From Enterobacter sp. 10-1 (GTDB taxonomy: Bacteria > Pseudomonadota > Gammaproteobacteria > Enterobacterales > Enterobacteriaceae), in assembly GCA_002270295.1 (NCBI GenBank), contig NISF01000007.1:286127-350126 (forward strand): 64,000 bases of DNA, given 5' to 3'. A program made the translations under genes and the position numbers. This document shows, piece after piece, positions 54,260 through 63,419 of this stretch. The notes beneath the pieces are model-generated. The model saw only the letters and a list, made by a program, of their open reading frames with translations, did not search any database and had not been told where the DNA came from. The number at the start of each line of letters is the position of its first letter. Within the stretch, counting starts at the first letter, position 1.

Positions 54260-54670
54260 ATGTCTTCCAAAACAAAATGTTGGCTATGGATGCTGCTGGT
54301 TATCCTCTCCGAAACCTCAGCCACTTCGACGCTTAAAATGTTCGGCAGCAGCGAAGGCTCGACCAAAATGATGCTGCTCGCGCTGCTGATTGTTCTCTAC
54401 TGCACCTGCTACTACTCGCTCTCCCGCGCGGTGAAAGATATCCCCGTCGGCCTGGCGTATGCCACCTGGTCCGGCACCGGCATCCTGGTCGTTTCCACGC
54501 TGGGCATGGCGTTTTACGGCCAGCATCCGGATACCGCGGCCATTATCGGCATGGCGATTATCGCCAGCGGCATCGTCATCATGAACCTGTTCTCGAAAAT
54601 GGGCAGCGAGGAGAGCGCCGCGGCGCCCGCCGAGCCGGTTACGCCTCTCGACAAAAAGATCGCCAACTGA
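54260..54670 (+). CDS. SMR family transporter, longer subunit
   Basis: 136 residues with four membrane helices (ITLL-type segments: WLWMLLVILSETSATSTLKM, MMLLALLIVLYCTCYYSLS, YATWSGTGILVVSTLGMAFY, AAIIGMAIIASGIVIMNLF) and a 28-residue hydrophilic tail. The conserved acidic residue of helix 1 is Glu18 in ILSETSATS. It belongs to the EmrE/SugE type and follows the microcompartment genes; together with the next gene it may move choline or trimethylamine, an inference. Confidence 0.88.
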   Translation: MSSKTKCWLWMLLVILSETSATSTLKMFGSSEGSTKMMLLALLIVLYCTCYYSLSRAVKDIPVGLAYATWSGTGILVVSTLGMAFYGQHPDTAAIIGMAIIASGIVIMNLFSKMGSEESAAAPAEPVTPLDKKIAN

Positions 54671-54686
54671 CTGAAAGGAATAGCAT

Positions 54687-55016
54687 ATGTTTAATCTCGG
54701 ATTTTTATGGCTGGCGCTGTCAATCGGCTCCGAAATCACCGGCACTTCGATGATCAAAAAGACCAACGGCTTTAGCAAGCTGGCGCCGTCGGTGCTGGTA
54801 GTCTGCGCCTACGGGCTGTGCTATTTCGCCCTCACCCGCGCGATGAGCACCATCCCGGTGGGCGTGGCCTACTCGCTGTGGTGCGGCTTTGGTATCGTCG
54901 GCGTCACCATTTGCTCAATGATCCTCTACAAGCAGAAACCGGATCTGCCGGCCATCTTCGCTATGGTGTTGATTATCTCCGGCGGCATCATCATGAACGT
55001 CTTCTCGACGATGTAA
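54687..55016 (+). CDS. SMR family transporter, shorter subunit
   Basis: 109 residues with four helices. Glu12-Glu17 region reads SIGSEITGTSMIKKTNGF with the key acidic residue in helix 1, and GVAYSLWCGFGIVGVTICSM is helix 3. It ends the cut operon, 17 bases after its partner, with GAAAGGAATAGC upstream. Paired SMR genes often form heterodimeric exporters. A hairpin (55028-55052) follows. Confidence 0.88.
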   Translation: MFNLGFLWLALSIGSEITGTSMIKKTNGFSKLAPSVLVVCAYGLCYFALTRAMSTIPVGVAYSLWCGFGIVGVTICSMILYKQKPDLPAIFAMVLIISGGIIMNVFSTM

Positions 55017-55027
55017 GTACGCCGCCA

Positions 55028-55052
55028 GGGTAAACGGAGCGTGGGTTTACCC
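55028..55052 (+). terminator. Weak stem-loop at the end of the cut operon
   Basis: GGGTAAAC and GTTTACCC pair with a nine-base loop. No T-run follows, so it may be only a partial terminator. It also lies in the region where the trpS2 promoter would have to sit. Confidence 0.4.
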
Positions 55053-55080
55053 CATGCCCGTTTCGTGGCAGGATAGACCG

Positions 55081-55134
55081 ATGAACAGAAACGTTGTCGT
55101 TACCCGCTCACTCCGCTGGTGGCTGCCTGCATAA
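55081..55134 (+). CDS. Trp-containing leader peptide of the second trpS
   Basis: A 17-residue frame, MNRNVVVTRSLRWWLPA, carries two adjacent Trp codons at 55117-55122 five codons before the stop. GGCAGGATAGACC provides a site seven bases before the ATG. It ends at the start of a hairpin in the attenuator. The sequence resembles trpL-type leader peptides and was too short for ordinary gene calling. Confidence 0.75.
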   Translation: MNRNVVVTRSLRWWLPA

Positions 55135-55185
55135 CAGGCGGCACGATTGACGTTTCCATTTTCAAAGCCGCCGGAAGGCGGCTTT
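55122..55185 (+). promoter_or_regulatory. Transcription attenuator upstream of trpS2
   Basis: Four segments fit the classical trp attenuator: 1, GCTGCCTG (55122-55129, beginning in the second Trp codon); 2, CAGGCGGC (55135-55142); 3, AAAGCCGCC (55164-55172); 4, GGCGGCTTT (55177-55185). Segments 1 and 2 pair with one G-U, 3 and 4 form a perfect 9-bp terminator stem with a GGAA loop, and 2 and 3 can pair by six GC pairs (GGCGGC/GCCGCC). A ribosome stalled at the Trp codons would free segment 2 for the 2:3 antiterminator. The tail GTCATTTC is a weak T-run. Confidence 0.75.
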
Positions 55186-55236
55186 GTCATTTCTCAGCGA
55201 CGCCTTTCGGCTTAACAGCATCGTAAGGAGTTTCTG

Positions 55237-56244
55237 ATGAACGCAGGCCAAACCATTCTTACCGGCGATCGCCCAACCGGCCAGCTGCACCTCGGCCATT
55301 ACGTGGGTTCGCTGCGCCAGCGCGTCCAGCTGCAGCATGACCACCAGCAGTTCATTCTGGTCGCCGACCTGCAGGGATTAACGGACAACGGCAGCAACCC
55401 GCAAAAGATAAGCAGCAATATCTTTGAAGTGATGGCCGACTATCTGGCCGTCGGCATCGATCCGCAGAAAACCACCGTCTGCCTGCAGTCAGCCCTCCCC
55501 GCGCTGGCTGAACTGAGCGCCCTGTACATGAATATCGTCACCGTTGCCCGCGTCGAGCGCAATCCCACCGTCAAGCATGAGATTGCGCAGAAAGGATTCG
55601 CCCGCTCGCTGCCGGTGGGCTTTCTGGCCTACCCCATCAGCCAGGCCGCCGATATCACCGCCTTTAAGGCCGCGCTGGTGCCGGTCGGCGACGATCAGCT
55701 GCCGATGATCGAACAGACCAACGAAATCGTACATAAGATGAATAGCCTGACGACGACGCCGGTGCTGCAGCACTGTAAGGCGCTGCTCAGCGAGGTCGGC
55801 CGTCTGCCGGGCGTCGACGGCAGCGCAAAAATGTCAAAATCGCTGGGCAATACGCTGACGCTTTCGGCCAGCGAAGAGGAGATCCATCGCGCGGTCAGCG
55901 CCATGTATACCGACCCAGGCCACCTGCGCGTTGCCGACCCGGGCCAGGTGGAAGGTAACGTCGTCTTCACCTATCTCGATGCCTTCCACCCCGACAGGCC
56001 GCTCATCGGCGAAATGAAGGCGCATTATCAGCGTGGCGGACTGGGCGATCGGCAGTGTAAAAACGCGCTGGAGGAGTGTTTGCAGACGCTGCTGGCGCCG
56101 ATACGCGAGCGCCGGGCGCGGTTTATTGCCGATAAAGGCATGCTGCTGGAGCTGCTACGCCAGGGCAGCGAGCGGGCCAACAGCCTCACGCAGCGGACGC
56201 TGCATGAGGTAAAACGGGGCCTGGGATTGCCGATCCTGTTCTGA
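55237..56244 (+). CDS. trpS2: Tryptophan--tRNA ligase, second form (TrpS2)
   Basis: 335 residues. The class I signature is HLGHY (His18-Tyr22) and the KMSKS loop is Lys198-Ser202 (SAKMSKSLGNTL). It differs strongly from housekeeping E. coli TrpS (TIGNY form) and resembles TrpRS of Firmicutes with TGDRPTGQLHLGHYVGSLRQ. It charges tRNA-Trp. Such second copies are often resistant to tryptophan-analogue inhibitors, which is possible but unseen here. It has its own Trp leader and attenuator. AAGGAGTTTCTG precedes the ATG. Transcription would be raised on Trp shortage. Confidence 0.9.
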   Translation: MNAGQTILTGDRPTGQLHLGHYVGSLRQRVQLQHDHQQFILVADLQGLTDNGSNPQKISSNIFEVMADYLAVGIDPQKTTVCLQSALPALAELSALYMNIVTVARVERNPTVKHEIAQKGFARSLPVGFLAYPISQAADITAFKAALVPVGDDQLPMIEQTNEIVHKMNSLTTTPVLQHCKALLSEVGRLPGVDGSAKMSKSLGNTLTLSASEEEIHRAVSAMYTDPGHLRVADPGQVEGNVVFTYLDAFHPDRPLIGEMKAHYQRGGLGDRQCKNALEECLQTLLAPIRERRARFIADKGMLLELLRQGSERANSLTQRTLHEVKRGLGLPILF

Positions 56245-56297
56245 ACGAGGCGACTCGCCATCGCGCTTCGCCTGCGGGAGCCTGGCCGGCAGACGGC

Positions 56298-57698
56298 TTA
56301 GCCGCCGCTGCCACCTTCGTGCATCTTCACGCAGTTGCGTCCGTCGCGCTTGGCGGCATAGAGCGCGCTATCGGCGTCGCGCAGCAGCAGGTTGTAATCA
56401 GGGTGGCCGGTGTGGACGGCGTAGCCGATGCTGGCGGTAATGGCGATTTCGGTCTCGCCGCCAACGTTGAAGGCGAGCTGGCTGATATTTTTGCGCAGGC
56501 GTTCAAGGAGCGCATGGGCCTCCACGGCGCCGGTTTCCACCAGCACCAGCAGAAACTCTTCGCCGCCGTAGCGGAAGATATAGTCGCTGGAGCGGATATT
56601 GTCGCTGAGCAGATCGGCAACGTGCTTAATCGCCCGGTCGCCCACCTGGTGGCCCCAGCTATCGTTAATCTCTTTAAAATGGTCGACGTCGACGATCGCG
56701 ACCGTCATCGGCCGCTCATACTCCATAGCGAGCGCGACCTCGTGCTTGAGGACCACCGGCAGGTAGCGACGGTTGAGCAGGCTGGTGAGCGCGTCTTTGC
56801 CGTTTTGCATTTGCGACAGGCTGCTAAAAATCACCCCCAGCTGGCTGCCGATCTGCTGGCAATGAATATGAATACCCTGCAGCAGGTTTTGCGTATCTTT
56901 ATATTCTGCGCGACTGTCGGATGATTTCCAGCCGCTAATTAAGCTATCGACCTGGGTGATTAATCCGCCAATCTCTTCCATCTGCGCGTTCTTGTTAAAA
57001 TAGCGCACGCATTTATGGCGGAACCACAGGCCAAATTCGGATTCAGATAATAACGTGGCGTTAATATCGTTTTTATTTTCGCTAACGATATTAAAAATAA
57101 CGGTATTTTCCCAGCCGGAGAGCGCAGCCTGCTGCTTGCCGTACTCCATCGGCACGTTATCCATCAGGCTGTAGAGGCGATAGGCTTCTTCGTTTTTGGT
57201 CGCCCGATAGTGCGACAGGGTGTAGGCATGGCACATCATCTCGATCGCCATATTAAACGCCATAATCGCATAGTAGATCGCGGCAACGCCGGTTTGGCGG
57301 TCGATGGTACTGTCGCGAATATATTCAATCACCCCGGCCTTGAGCTGCCTGGCTCCGCGCAGCACGGCCTCGGCAGGGATGCCGATACGCGAGTGAATGC
57401 TGCCAATATGATATTGCCTTTCCGCCAGCGCCTGCAGGCCGTCCTTCTCGCAGGTCAAAATATCTTTGACCCAGCCGGCCAGCGAGCGGCTCAGACGTTC
57501 CTGAACCAAATCGTAGGTGAGGTGCCTGGCAATATCCGGGTCCTGAAAAATAAAGTCATAAAAACGGGCCGCCAGCGCTTCAGCCTGCTCGGTGGCAATA
57601 TTATTAAGCACCGCCTTCACTTCCGGCGTCAGGCCGTCGTGCAGCGGCAGCCATTCCTTAAAAATAATCGCGATATATTTTTTGCTTTCATCACTCAT
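56298..57698 (-). CDS. Globin-coupled diguanylate cyclase (DosC/DgcO-like)
   Basis: 466 residues. An N-terminal globin sensor (1-155) has the proximal histidine His102 (GSIHSRIGIPAE) and distal Tyr47 (ARFYDFIFQDP), at the positions of E. coli DosC. A helical middle domain (about 160-290) precedes a GGDEF domain whose active site reads RYGGEEFLLVLV; SLLNRRYLPVVLKHEVAL begins it. It makes cyclic di-GMP in response to oxygen or another heme ligand. The product-inhibition RxxD motif is not obvious. It converges on trpS2 with a 53-bp gap. Confidence 0.9.
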   Translation of the reverse strand: MSDESKKYIAIIFKEWLPLHDGLTPEVKAVLNNIATEQAEALAARFYDFIFQDPDIARHLTYDLVQERLSRSLAGWVKDILTCEKDGLQALAERQYHIGSIHSRIGIPAEAVLRGARQLKAGVIEYIRDSTIDRQTGVAAIYYAIMAFNMAIEMMCHAYTLSHYRATKNEEAYRLYSLMDNVPMEYGKQQAALSGWENTVIFNIVSENKNDINATLLSESEFGLWFRHKCVRYFNKNAQMEEIGGLITQVDSLISGWKSSDSRAEYKDTQNLLQGIHIHCQQIGSQLGVIFSSLSQMQNGKDALTSLLNRRYLPVVLKHEVALAMEYERPMTVAIVDVDHFKEINDSWGHQVGDRAIKHVADLLSDNIRSSDYIFRYGGEEFLLVLVETGAVEAHALLERLRKNISQLAFNVGGETEIAITASIGYAVHTGHPDYNLLLRDADSALYAAKRDGRNCVKMHEGGSGG

Positions 57699-58114
57699 TG
57701 AATAAAGCGCTCGCTGACGTTTGTCTCTTTTCAGGGCCGCAAATCATACAACAGTTAGCTATGACCAACCAGATTGAAAATGCATCAATCATACTTTACG
57801 CCTTTCCGTGCGGCCGTCGACGGGCGGTTCGCGACGCGGTATCCATAACCCATATTTAGCGTATGGACATACTCAATACAAATGCTAGTATCCAATAGAC
57901 AGTAGCTATATTTATGCGTGTTTCATTTAAGGCCTGGATTGCTGATGATGACCACATTCGTAGCACATCTTTCTCACCGGTTAGCAGCGCAGCTGGATCC
58001 GCGCGCCGGTCGGCCTTGCCCCTCCACTCCTCAATCTTTCAAAGAGATAACGCTCCGTATGGCGGAGGAAAGAAACGCGCATCACTCAGCAATATGGAAC
58101 AGAGCGAGTAGCGT
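57699..58114. other. 416-bp region between the cyclase and yhiI genes
   Basis: It holds divergent promoters for the two neighbours in AT-rich DNA from 57730 to 57930. No convincing gene is present. An 87-residue rightward frame (57918-58181) runs into yhiI but has no recognisable product and an implausible composition. TATATT at 57907-57912 is a possible -10 element. Confidence 0.4.
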
Positions 58115-59182
58115 ATGGACAAAATCAAACAGCACTGGGCCTGGTGCCTTGTCGGCCTGCTGGCGGTCATCGCCGCCCTGATATGGTGGGCGCTGCGTCC
58201 GCCGGGACTTGCGGAGGGATTTGCCAGCAGCAACGGCAGGATAGAAGCCACCGAGGTGGATATCGCCACCAAAACCGCCGGACGCATCGACGCCATTCTG
58301 GTCAAAGAGGGGCAGTTCGTTCGCAAGGGCGAGGTGCTGGCGCGGATGGATATTCGGGTGCTTAACGAACAGCGCCTCGAAGCCGCCGCCCAGATCAAAG
58401 AGGCTGAAAGCGCGGTCGCCGCCGCCAAAGCGCTGCTGGATCAGCGGCAAAGCGAAATGCGCGCCACCGAAGCGGTGGTAAAGCAGCGGCAGGCGGAGCT
58501 CAACTCCACCGCTAAACGGCACGTGCGCTCCAGCGCGCTGTCGCAGCGCGGCGCGGTTTCAGCCCAGCAGCTCGACGATGACCAGGCGGCAGCGGAAAGC
58601 GCCCGGGCAGCGCTCGAATCCGCCAGAGCCCAGGTTTCTGCGGCGAGGGCCGCAATTGAAGCCGCCCGGACCAGCATTATTCAGGCGCAAACCCGCGTTG
58701 ATGCCGCGCAGGCGACGGAACGACGCATCCTCGCCGATATTGACGATAGCGCGCTCAAAGCGCCGCGCGACGGCCGAATTCAGTATCGCGTCGCCGAGCC
58801 GGGCGAAGTCCTGGCCGCCGGCGGGCGGGTGCTGAATATGGTCGACCTCTCCGATGTCTACATGACCTTCTTCCTGCCAACCGAGCAGGCGGGCCTGCTG
58901 GCGCTGGGCGGCGAAGCGCGCATCGTGCTGGACGCGGCGCCAAACCTGGTCGTTCCCGCCCATATCAGCTTTGTCGCCAGCGTCGCGCAGTTTACGCCGA
59001 AAACGGTAGAAACCAGCGATGAGCGCCTGAAGCTGATGTTCCGCGTGAAGGCGCGCATTCCGCCGGAACTGCTGGAGCAGCACCTTGAGTATGTCAAAAC
59101 CGGCCTGCCCGGCATGGCGTATGTCCGCCTGGATAGCCAGCAGGCCTGGCCCGATACGCTCGCGGTGAGGTTGCCGCAATGA
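58115..59182 (+). CDS. yhiI: YhiI, HlyD-family membrane fusion protein
   Basis: 355 residues with very high similarity to E. coli YhiI. The N-terminal helix is residues 10-27 ([18 protein letters not shown]), then the lipoyl-like domain ([20 protein letters not shown]), a long alanine-rich coiled coil of residues 78-205 and a beta-barrel ([20 protein letters not shown]). It should link the inner-membrane ABC transporter made by the two genes downstream to an outer-membrane channel. Four-base overlap with rbbA. Confidence 0.94.
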   Translation: MDKIKQHWAWCLVGLLAVIAALIWWALRPPGLAEGFASSNGRIEATEVDIATKTAGRIDAILVKEGQFVRKGEVLARMDIRVLNEQRLEAAAQIKEAESAVAAAKALLDQRQSEMRATEAVVKQRQAELNSTAKRHVRSSALSQRGAVSAQQLDDDQAAAESARAALESARAQVSAARAAIEAARTSIIQAQTRVDAAQATERRILADIDDSALKAPRDGRIQYRVAEPGEVLAAGGRVLNMVDLSDVYMTFFLPTEQAGLLALGGEARIVLDAAPNLVVPAHISFVASVAQFTPKTVETSDERLKLMFRVKARIPPELLEQHLEYVKTGLPGMAYVRLDSQQAWPDTLAVRLPQ

Positions 59183-61923
59183 GAGGCTCTCAGCAGGATA
59201 CTTACCCACCGGTCGCCCTGCTGGAACGCGTCGGTCAGCGCTTTGGCGCCACCGTCGCGCTGCGGGATATTACGCTGAGCATTCCCGCTCGCCGGATGGT
59301 GGGCCTGATTGGCCCAGACGGCGTCGGCAAATCAAGCCTGCTGTCGCTGATTTCCGGGGCGCGGGTCATTGAGCAGGGCAACGTGATGGTTCTCGGCGGC
59401 GATATGCGCGACGCCCGCCATCGCCGGGATGTCTGCCCCAAAATCGCCTGGATGCCGCAGGGGCTGGGTAAAAACCTCTATCACACCCTGTCGGTGTATG
59501 AAAACGTCGATTTCTTTGCCCGGCTGTTTGGTCACGACAGGGCCGAGCGCGAGAACCGCATCGATGAGCTCCTGCACAGCACCGGACTGGCCCCTTTCCG
59601 CGACCGTCCTGCCGGGAAGCTATCCGGCGGGATGAAGCAGAAGCTCGGCCTGTGCTGCGCCCTGATCCACGATCCGCAGCTGCTGATCCTTGATGAACCC
59701 ACCACCGGCGTTGACCCGCTGTCTCGCGCCCAGTTCTGGGAGCTGATTGACAGCATTCGCCAGCGCCAGCCGGAGATGAGCGTGCTGGTGGCGACGGCCT
59801 ATATGGAAGAAGCGGAGCGCTTCGACTGGCTGGTGGCGATGAACGCCGGGGAGGTGCTGGCTACCGGCAGCGCCGAAGAGCTAAAAGCGCAAACCCACAG
59901 CCAGACGCTCGAACAGGCGTTTATCGCCCTGCTGCCGGAAGCCCAGCGCGAGGCGCACAAAGAGGTGATCATCGCGCCGCGCAACGCGCTGGACAATGAA
60001 ATTGCGATTGAAGCCCGTGGCCTGACCATGCGCTTTGGCAACTTCGTGGCGGTGGATAGCGTGAACTTCCGCATCGCCCGCGGCGAGATTTTTGGTTTCC
60101 TCGGCTCAAACGGCTGCGGTAAATCAACCACCATGAAAATGCTTACCGGCCTGCTGCCCGCCAGCGAAGGCGAGGCCTGGCTATTCGGTCAACCGGTCGA
60201 TCCGAAGGATATCGAAACCCGCCGCCGCGTCGGCTATATGTCGCAGGCTTTCTCCCTCTACAGCGAGCTGACCGTCAGGCAGAACCTTGAGCTGCACGCC
60301 CGCTTATTCCACATCCCGGATGCCGAGATCCCCGGTCGGGTCGCGGAAATGAGCCAACGATTTATGTTAACGGAGGTCGAAGATACCCTTCCCGCCTCTC
60401 TGCCGTTAGGCATTCGCCAGCGGCTCTCTCTCGCCGTGGCGGTGATCCATCGCCCGGAAATGCTGATCCTCGATGAGCCGACTTCCGGCGTCGATCCGGT
60501 CGCCAGAGATATGTTCTGGCAGCTGATGGTCGATCTCGCCCGTCAGGATCGGGTGACCATTTTTATCTCGACCCACTTTATGAACGAAGCCGAGCGCTGC
60601 GATCGTATTTCGCTGATGCACGCCGGGAAGGTGCTGGCCAGCGATACCCCGCAGGCGCTGGTGGCCCAGCGCGGTGCGGCAACGCTTGAAGAGGCGTTTA
60701 TCGGCTGGCTGCAGGATGCCCGGCAGCCCGCCGCTGAAATAGCGCCCGCTCCTCCGGTTAGCGCTTCGCCCGGGACGGCGGCGGCGCAGCAGCAGGCGTT
60801 CAGCCTGCGCCGGCTCTTTAGCTACAGCCGGCGCGAAGCGCTGGAGCTGCGGCGCGATCCGGTACGATCGACCCTGGCCCTGCTGGGTACCGTTATTCTG
60901 ATGTTCATCATGGGATATGGCATCAGCATGGACGTGGAAGATCTGCGCTTCGCGGTACTCGATCGTGACCAGACCATCAGCAGCCAGGGCTGGTCGCAGA
61001 ATATTGCCGGATCGCGCTACTTTATCGAGCAGCCGCCGCTGCAGAGCTATGACGAACTGGACAGGCGGATGCGCAGCGGCGAGCTGGCCGTGGCCATTGA
61101 AATTCCGCCTGATTTTGGCCGCGATATTGCCCGCGGGACGCCGGTGAAAATTGGCGTCTGGGTGGACGGCGCTATGCCTAATCGGGCCGAGACGGTGCGC
61201 GGCTACGTACAGGCCATGCATCTGGCCTGGCTACAGGAGATGGCCGGACGGCAGGCGTCTCCCGTCCACGATACGTCGCTGATATCCATCGAGACGCGCT
61301 ATCGCTATAACCCGGACGTGAAAAGCCTGCCGGCCATCGTTCCGGCGGTGATCCCGCTGCTGCTGATGATGATCCCGGCGATGCTCAGCGCGCTGAGCGT
61401 GGTGCGTGAAAAAGAGCTTGGCTCAATCATCAACCTGTACGTCACGCCGACTACCCGCAGCGAGTTTCTGCTGGGCAAGCAGCTGCCGTATATCGTGCTG
61501 GGAATGTTTAACTTCTTCCTGCTGTGCGCGCTGTCGGTAGCGGTGTTTGGCGTAGCGCATAAGGGCAGCTTTTTGACCCTGACCGCGGCGGCGCTGCTCT
61601 ATGTCACCATCGCCACCGGGCTGGGGCTGCTGATCTCCACCTTTATGAAAAGCCAGATTGCGGCCATCTTCGGCACCGCCATTATTACGCTGATACCGGC
61701 CACGCAGTTTTCCGGCATGATTGACCCGGTCGCTTCGCTGGAGGGGCCCGGCCGCTGGATTGGTCAGATCTACCCGACCAGCCATTTTCTCACCATCGCC
61801 CGCGGCACATTCTCAAAAGCCCTGAGCCTGACGGACCTGTGGGCGTCCTTTATACCGCTGCTGATTGCCGTCCCGCTGGTGCTCGGCCTCAGCGTGTGGC
61901 TGCTGAAAAAACAGGAGGGATGA
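59179..61923 (+). CDS. rbbA: RbbA, ABC transporter with fused ATPases and permease (YhiH)
   Basis: 914 residues. Two ABC ATPase domains are fused: the first P-loop is [14 protein letters not shown] (near residue 40) with signature [12 protein letters not shown] and Walker [14 protein letters not shown]; the second is [15 protein letters not shown] (near 310) with [14 protein letters not shown] and a degenerate signature ([14 protein letters not shown] in place of LSGGxxQR). An ABC-2 permease of six helices occupies the last 350 residues. RbbA was also reported as a ribosome-bound ATPase in E. coli. It overlaps yhiI and yhhJ. Confidence 0.94.
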   Translation: MRGSQQDTYPPVALLERVGQRFGATVALRDITLSIPARRMVGLIGPDGVGKSSLLSLISGARVIEQGNVMVLGGDMRDARHRRDVCPKIAWMPQGLGKNLYHTLSVYENVDFFARLFGHDRAERENRIDELLHSTGLAPFRDRPAGKLSGGMKQKLGLCCALIHDPQLLILDEPTTGVDPLSRAQFWELIDSIRQRQPEMSVLVATAYMEEAERFDWLVAMNAGEVLATGSAEELKAQTHSQTLEQAFIALLPEAQREAHKEVIIAPRNALDNEIAIEARGLTMRFGNFVAVDSVNFRIARGEIFGFLGSNGCGKSTTMKMLTGLLPASEGEAWLFGQPVDPKDIETRRRVGYMSQAFSLYSELTVRQNLELHARLFHIPDAEIPGRVAEMSQRFMLTEVEDTLPASLPLGIRQRLSLAVAVIHRPEMLILDEPTSGVDPVARDMFWQLMVDLARQDRVTIFISTHFMNEAERCDRISLMHAGKVLASDTPQALVAQRGAATLEEAFIGWLQDARQPAAEIAPAPPVSASPGTAAAQQQAFSLRRLFSYSRREALELRRDPVRSTLALLGTVILMFIMGYGISMDVEDLRFAVLDRDQTISSQGWSQNIAGSRYFIEQPPLQSYDELDRRMRSGELAVAIEIPPDFGRDIARGTPVKIGVWVDGAMPNRAETVRGYVQAMHLAWLQEMAGRQASPVHDTSLISIETRYRYNPDVKSLPAIVPAVIPLLLMMIPAMLSALSVVREKELGSIINLYVTPTTRSEFLLGKQLPYIVLGMFNFFLLCALSVAVFGVAHKGSFLTLTAAALLYVTIATGLGLLISTFMKSQIAAIFGTAIITLIPATQFSGMIDPVASLEGPGRWIGQIYPTSHFLTIARGTFSKALSLTDLWASFIPLLIAVPLVLGLSVWLLKKQEG

Positions 61924-63047
61924 TGCGCGGATTACGCAATATTTATAATCTCGGCGTCAAAGAGCTGCGCAGCCTGCTCGGCGATAAGGCGATGCTGACC
62001 TTAATCCTGTTCGCCTTTACCGTATCGGTTTATTCCTCAGCGACCGTGATGCCGGGGTCGCTGCATTTGGCGCCTATCGCGATTGCCGATATGGATAAAT
62101 CGCAGCTCTCTTCGCGTATTATCAACGGCTTTTATCGGCCGTGGTTTTTACCGCCGGAGCTGATTAACGAAGATGAGATGGATGCCGGGCTGGATGCCGG
62201 GAACTATACCTTCGCCATTAATATTCCCCCCAACTTTCAGCGCGATGTGCTCGCCGGGCGGCAGCCGGAAATTCAGGTTAACGTCGACGCCACGCGTATG
62301 AGCCAGGCGTTTACCGGCAACGGCTATATCCAGAATATTATTAGCGGGGAGGTGAACAGCTTCGTTGCCCGCTACCGGGATAACGCTACCCTGCCGGTAG
62401 AGCTGGCGGTGCGGATGCGCTTTAATCCCAATCTTGAGCAGGAGCGCTTTGGGGCGGTCATGGCCATCATCAATAACATCACCATGCTGGCGATCGTGCT
62501 GACCGGTTCGGCGCTGATCCGCGAGCGGGAGCACGGCACGGTCGAACATCTGCTGGTTATGCCGGTGACGCCGTTTGAAATTATGCTGGCAAAAATCTGG
62601 TCGATGGGGCTGGTGGTGCTGGTCGTTTCCGGGCTTTCGCTGCTGCTCATGGTGCAGGGGGTGCTGCAGGTGCCGATTGAAGGCTCGATCCCGCTGTTTA
62701 TGCTGGGCGTGGCCCTGAGCCTGTTCGCAACCACCTCAATCGGTATCTTTATGGGGACGGTGGCGCGTTCGATGCCGCAGCTGGGGCTGCTGATGATCCT
62801 GGTGCTGCTGCCGCTGCAGATGCTTTCAGGCGGTTCAACCCCGCGGGAAAGTATGCCGCAGGCGGTACAGGATATTATGTTAACCATGCCGACCACCCAC
62901 TTCGTCAGCCTCGCGCAGGCGATTCTGTATCGCGGTGCCGGCTTTGCCATCGTCTGGCCGCAGTTTTTAACCCTGATGGCCATTGGCGCAGCGTTCTTTA
63001 CCATCGCCCTGCTGCGTTTTCGTAAGACGATCGGCGCGATGGCGTGA
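61923..63047 (+). CDS. yhhJ: YhhJ, ABC-2 type transporter permease
   Basis: 374 residues from [20 protein letters not shown], matching E. coli YhhJ; an ATG three bases earlier is also possible and both overlap the rbbA stop. An N-terminal helix (AMLTLILFAFTVSVYSS), a large periplasmic domain (residues 60-170), and five C-terminal helices including LGVALSLFATTSIGIFMGTV form the ABC-2 permease fold. It partners RbbA. The yhiI-rbbA-yhhJ operon resembles a drug or lipid exporter whose substrate is not known. Confidence 0.93.
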   Translation: MRGLRNIYNLGVKELRSLLGDKAMLTLILFAFTVSVYSSATVMPGSLHLAPIAIADMDKSQLSSRIINGFYRPWFLPPELINEDEMDAGLDAGNYTFAINIPPNFQRDVLAGRQPEIQVNVDATRMSQAFTGNGYIQNIISGEVNSFVARYRDNATLPVELAVRMRFNPNLEQERFGAVMAIINNITMLAIVLTGSALIREREHGTVEHLLVMPVTPFEIMLAKIWSMGLVVLVVSGLSLLLMVQGVLQVPIEGSIPLFMLGVALSLFATTSIGIFMGTVARSMPQLGLLMILVLLPLQMLSGGSTPRESMPQAVQDIMLTMPTTHFVSLAQAILYRGAGFAIVWPQFLTLMAIGAAFFTIALLRFRKTIGAMA

Positions 63048-63101
63048 GTGAGATCGCTCTGGCCGTCACCTCGGCGGCGGCCAACGGCAATAAGGACGGG
63101 A

Positions 63102-63419
63102 TCAGTTTTTGCGGTTTATCACGCGACGCAGCAGCCAGGTAAAGCCCATCGCCATGCTAAACAGAATGAACAGCAGCACGACCCAGCTCACGGAGATACG
63201 GACCAGCGTGCCAAAGGTCATCAGCGGCTGCAGATAGACGGTAAACGACTCGCTTAACGGCTTCCCTATCAGCGTATACGCGCTATCAGCCAGCCAGACG
63301 CAGACCCGACACGCCAGCCAGATAATCGCCGGCCAGCAGAGCAGAACCAAAAAGGTGAGACGTTCTTGTATGTAGCGGGTGAGCCGACGCAAAGGGGGCC
63401 AGCTAAGCAGGATTTTCAT
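63102..63419 (-). CDS. Hypothetical small membrane protein
   Basis: 105 residues, MKILLSWPPLRRLTRYIQER, with two membrane segments: residues 22-46 (TFLVLLCWPAIIWLACRVCV) and 75-97 (ISVSWVVLLFILFSMAMGFTW). The ends are basic, so both termini should be cytoplasmic with a short periplasmic loop. I do not recognise the family. It converges on yhhJ, 54 bp apart. The start follows a weak upstream site (GAGAATATAA). Confidence 0.5.
   Translation of the reverse strand: MKILLSWPPLRRLTRYIQERLTFLVLLCWPAIIWLACRVCVWLADSAYTLIGKPLSESFTVYLQPLMTFGTLVRISVSWVVLLFILFSMAMGFTWLLRRVINRKN

Noticed and set aside
57918..58181. 87-residue rightward frame running into yhiI
   Set aside because: It starts without a site, has no recognisable motif and overlaps the well-supported yhiI start in another frame.
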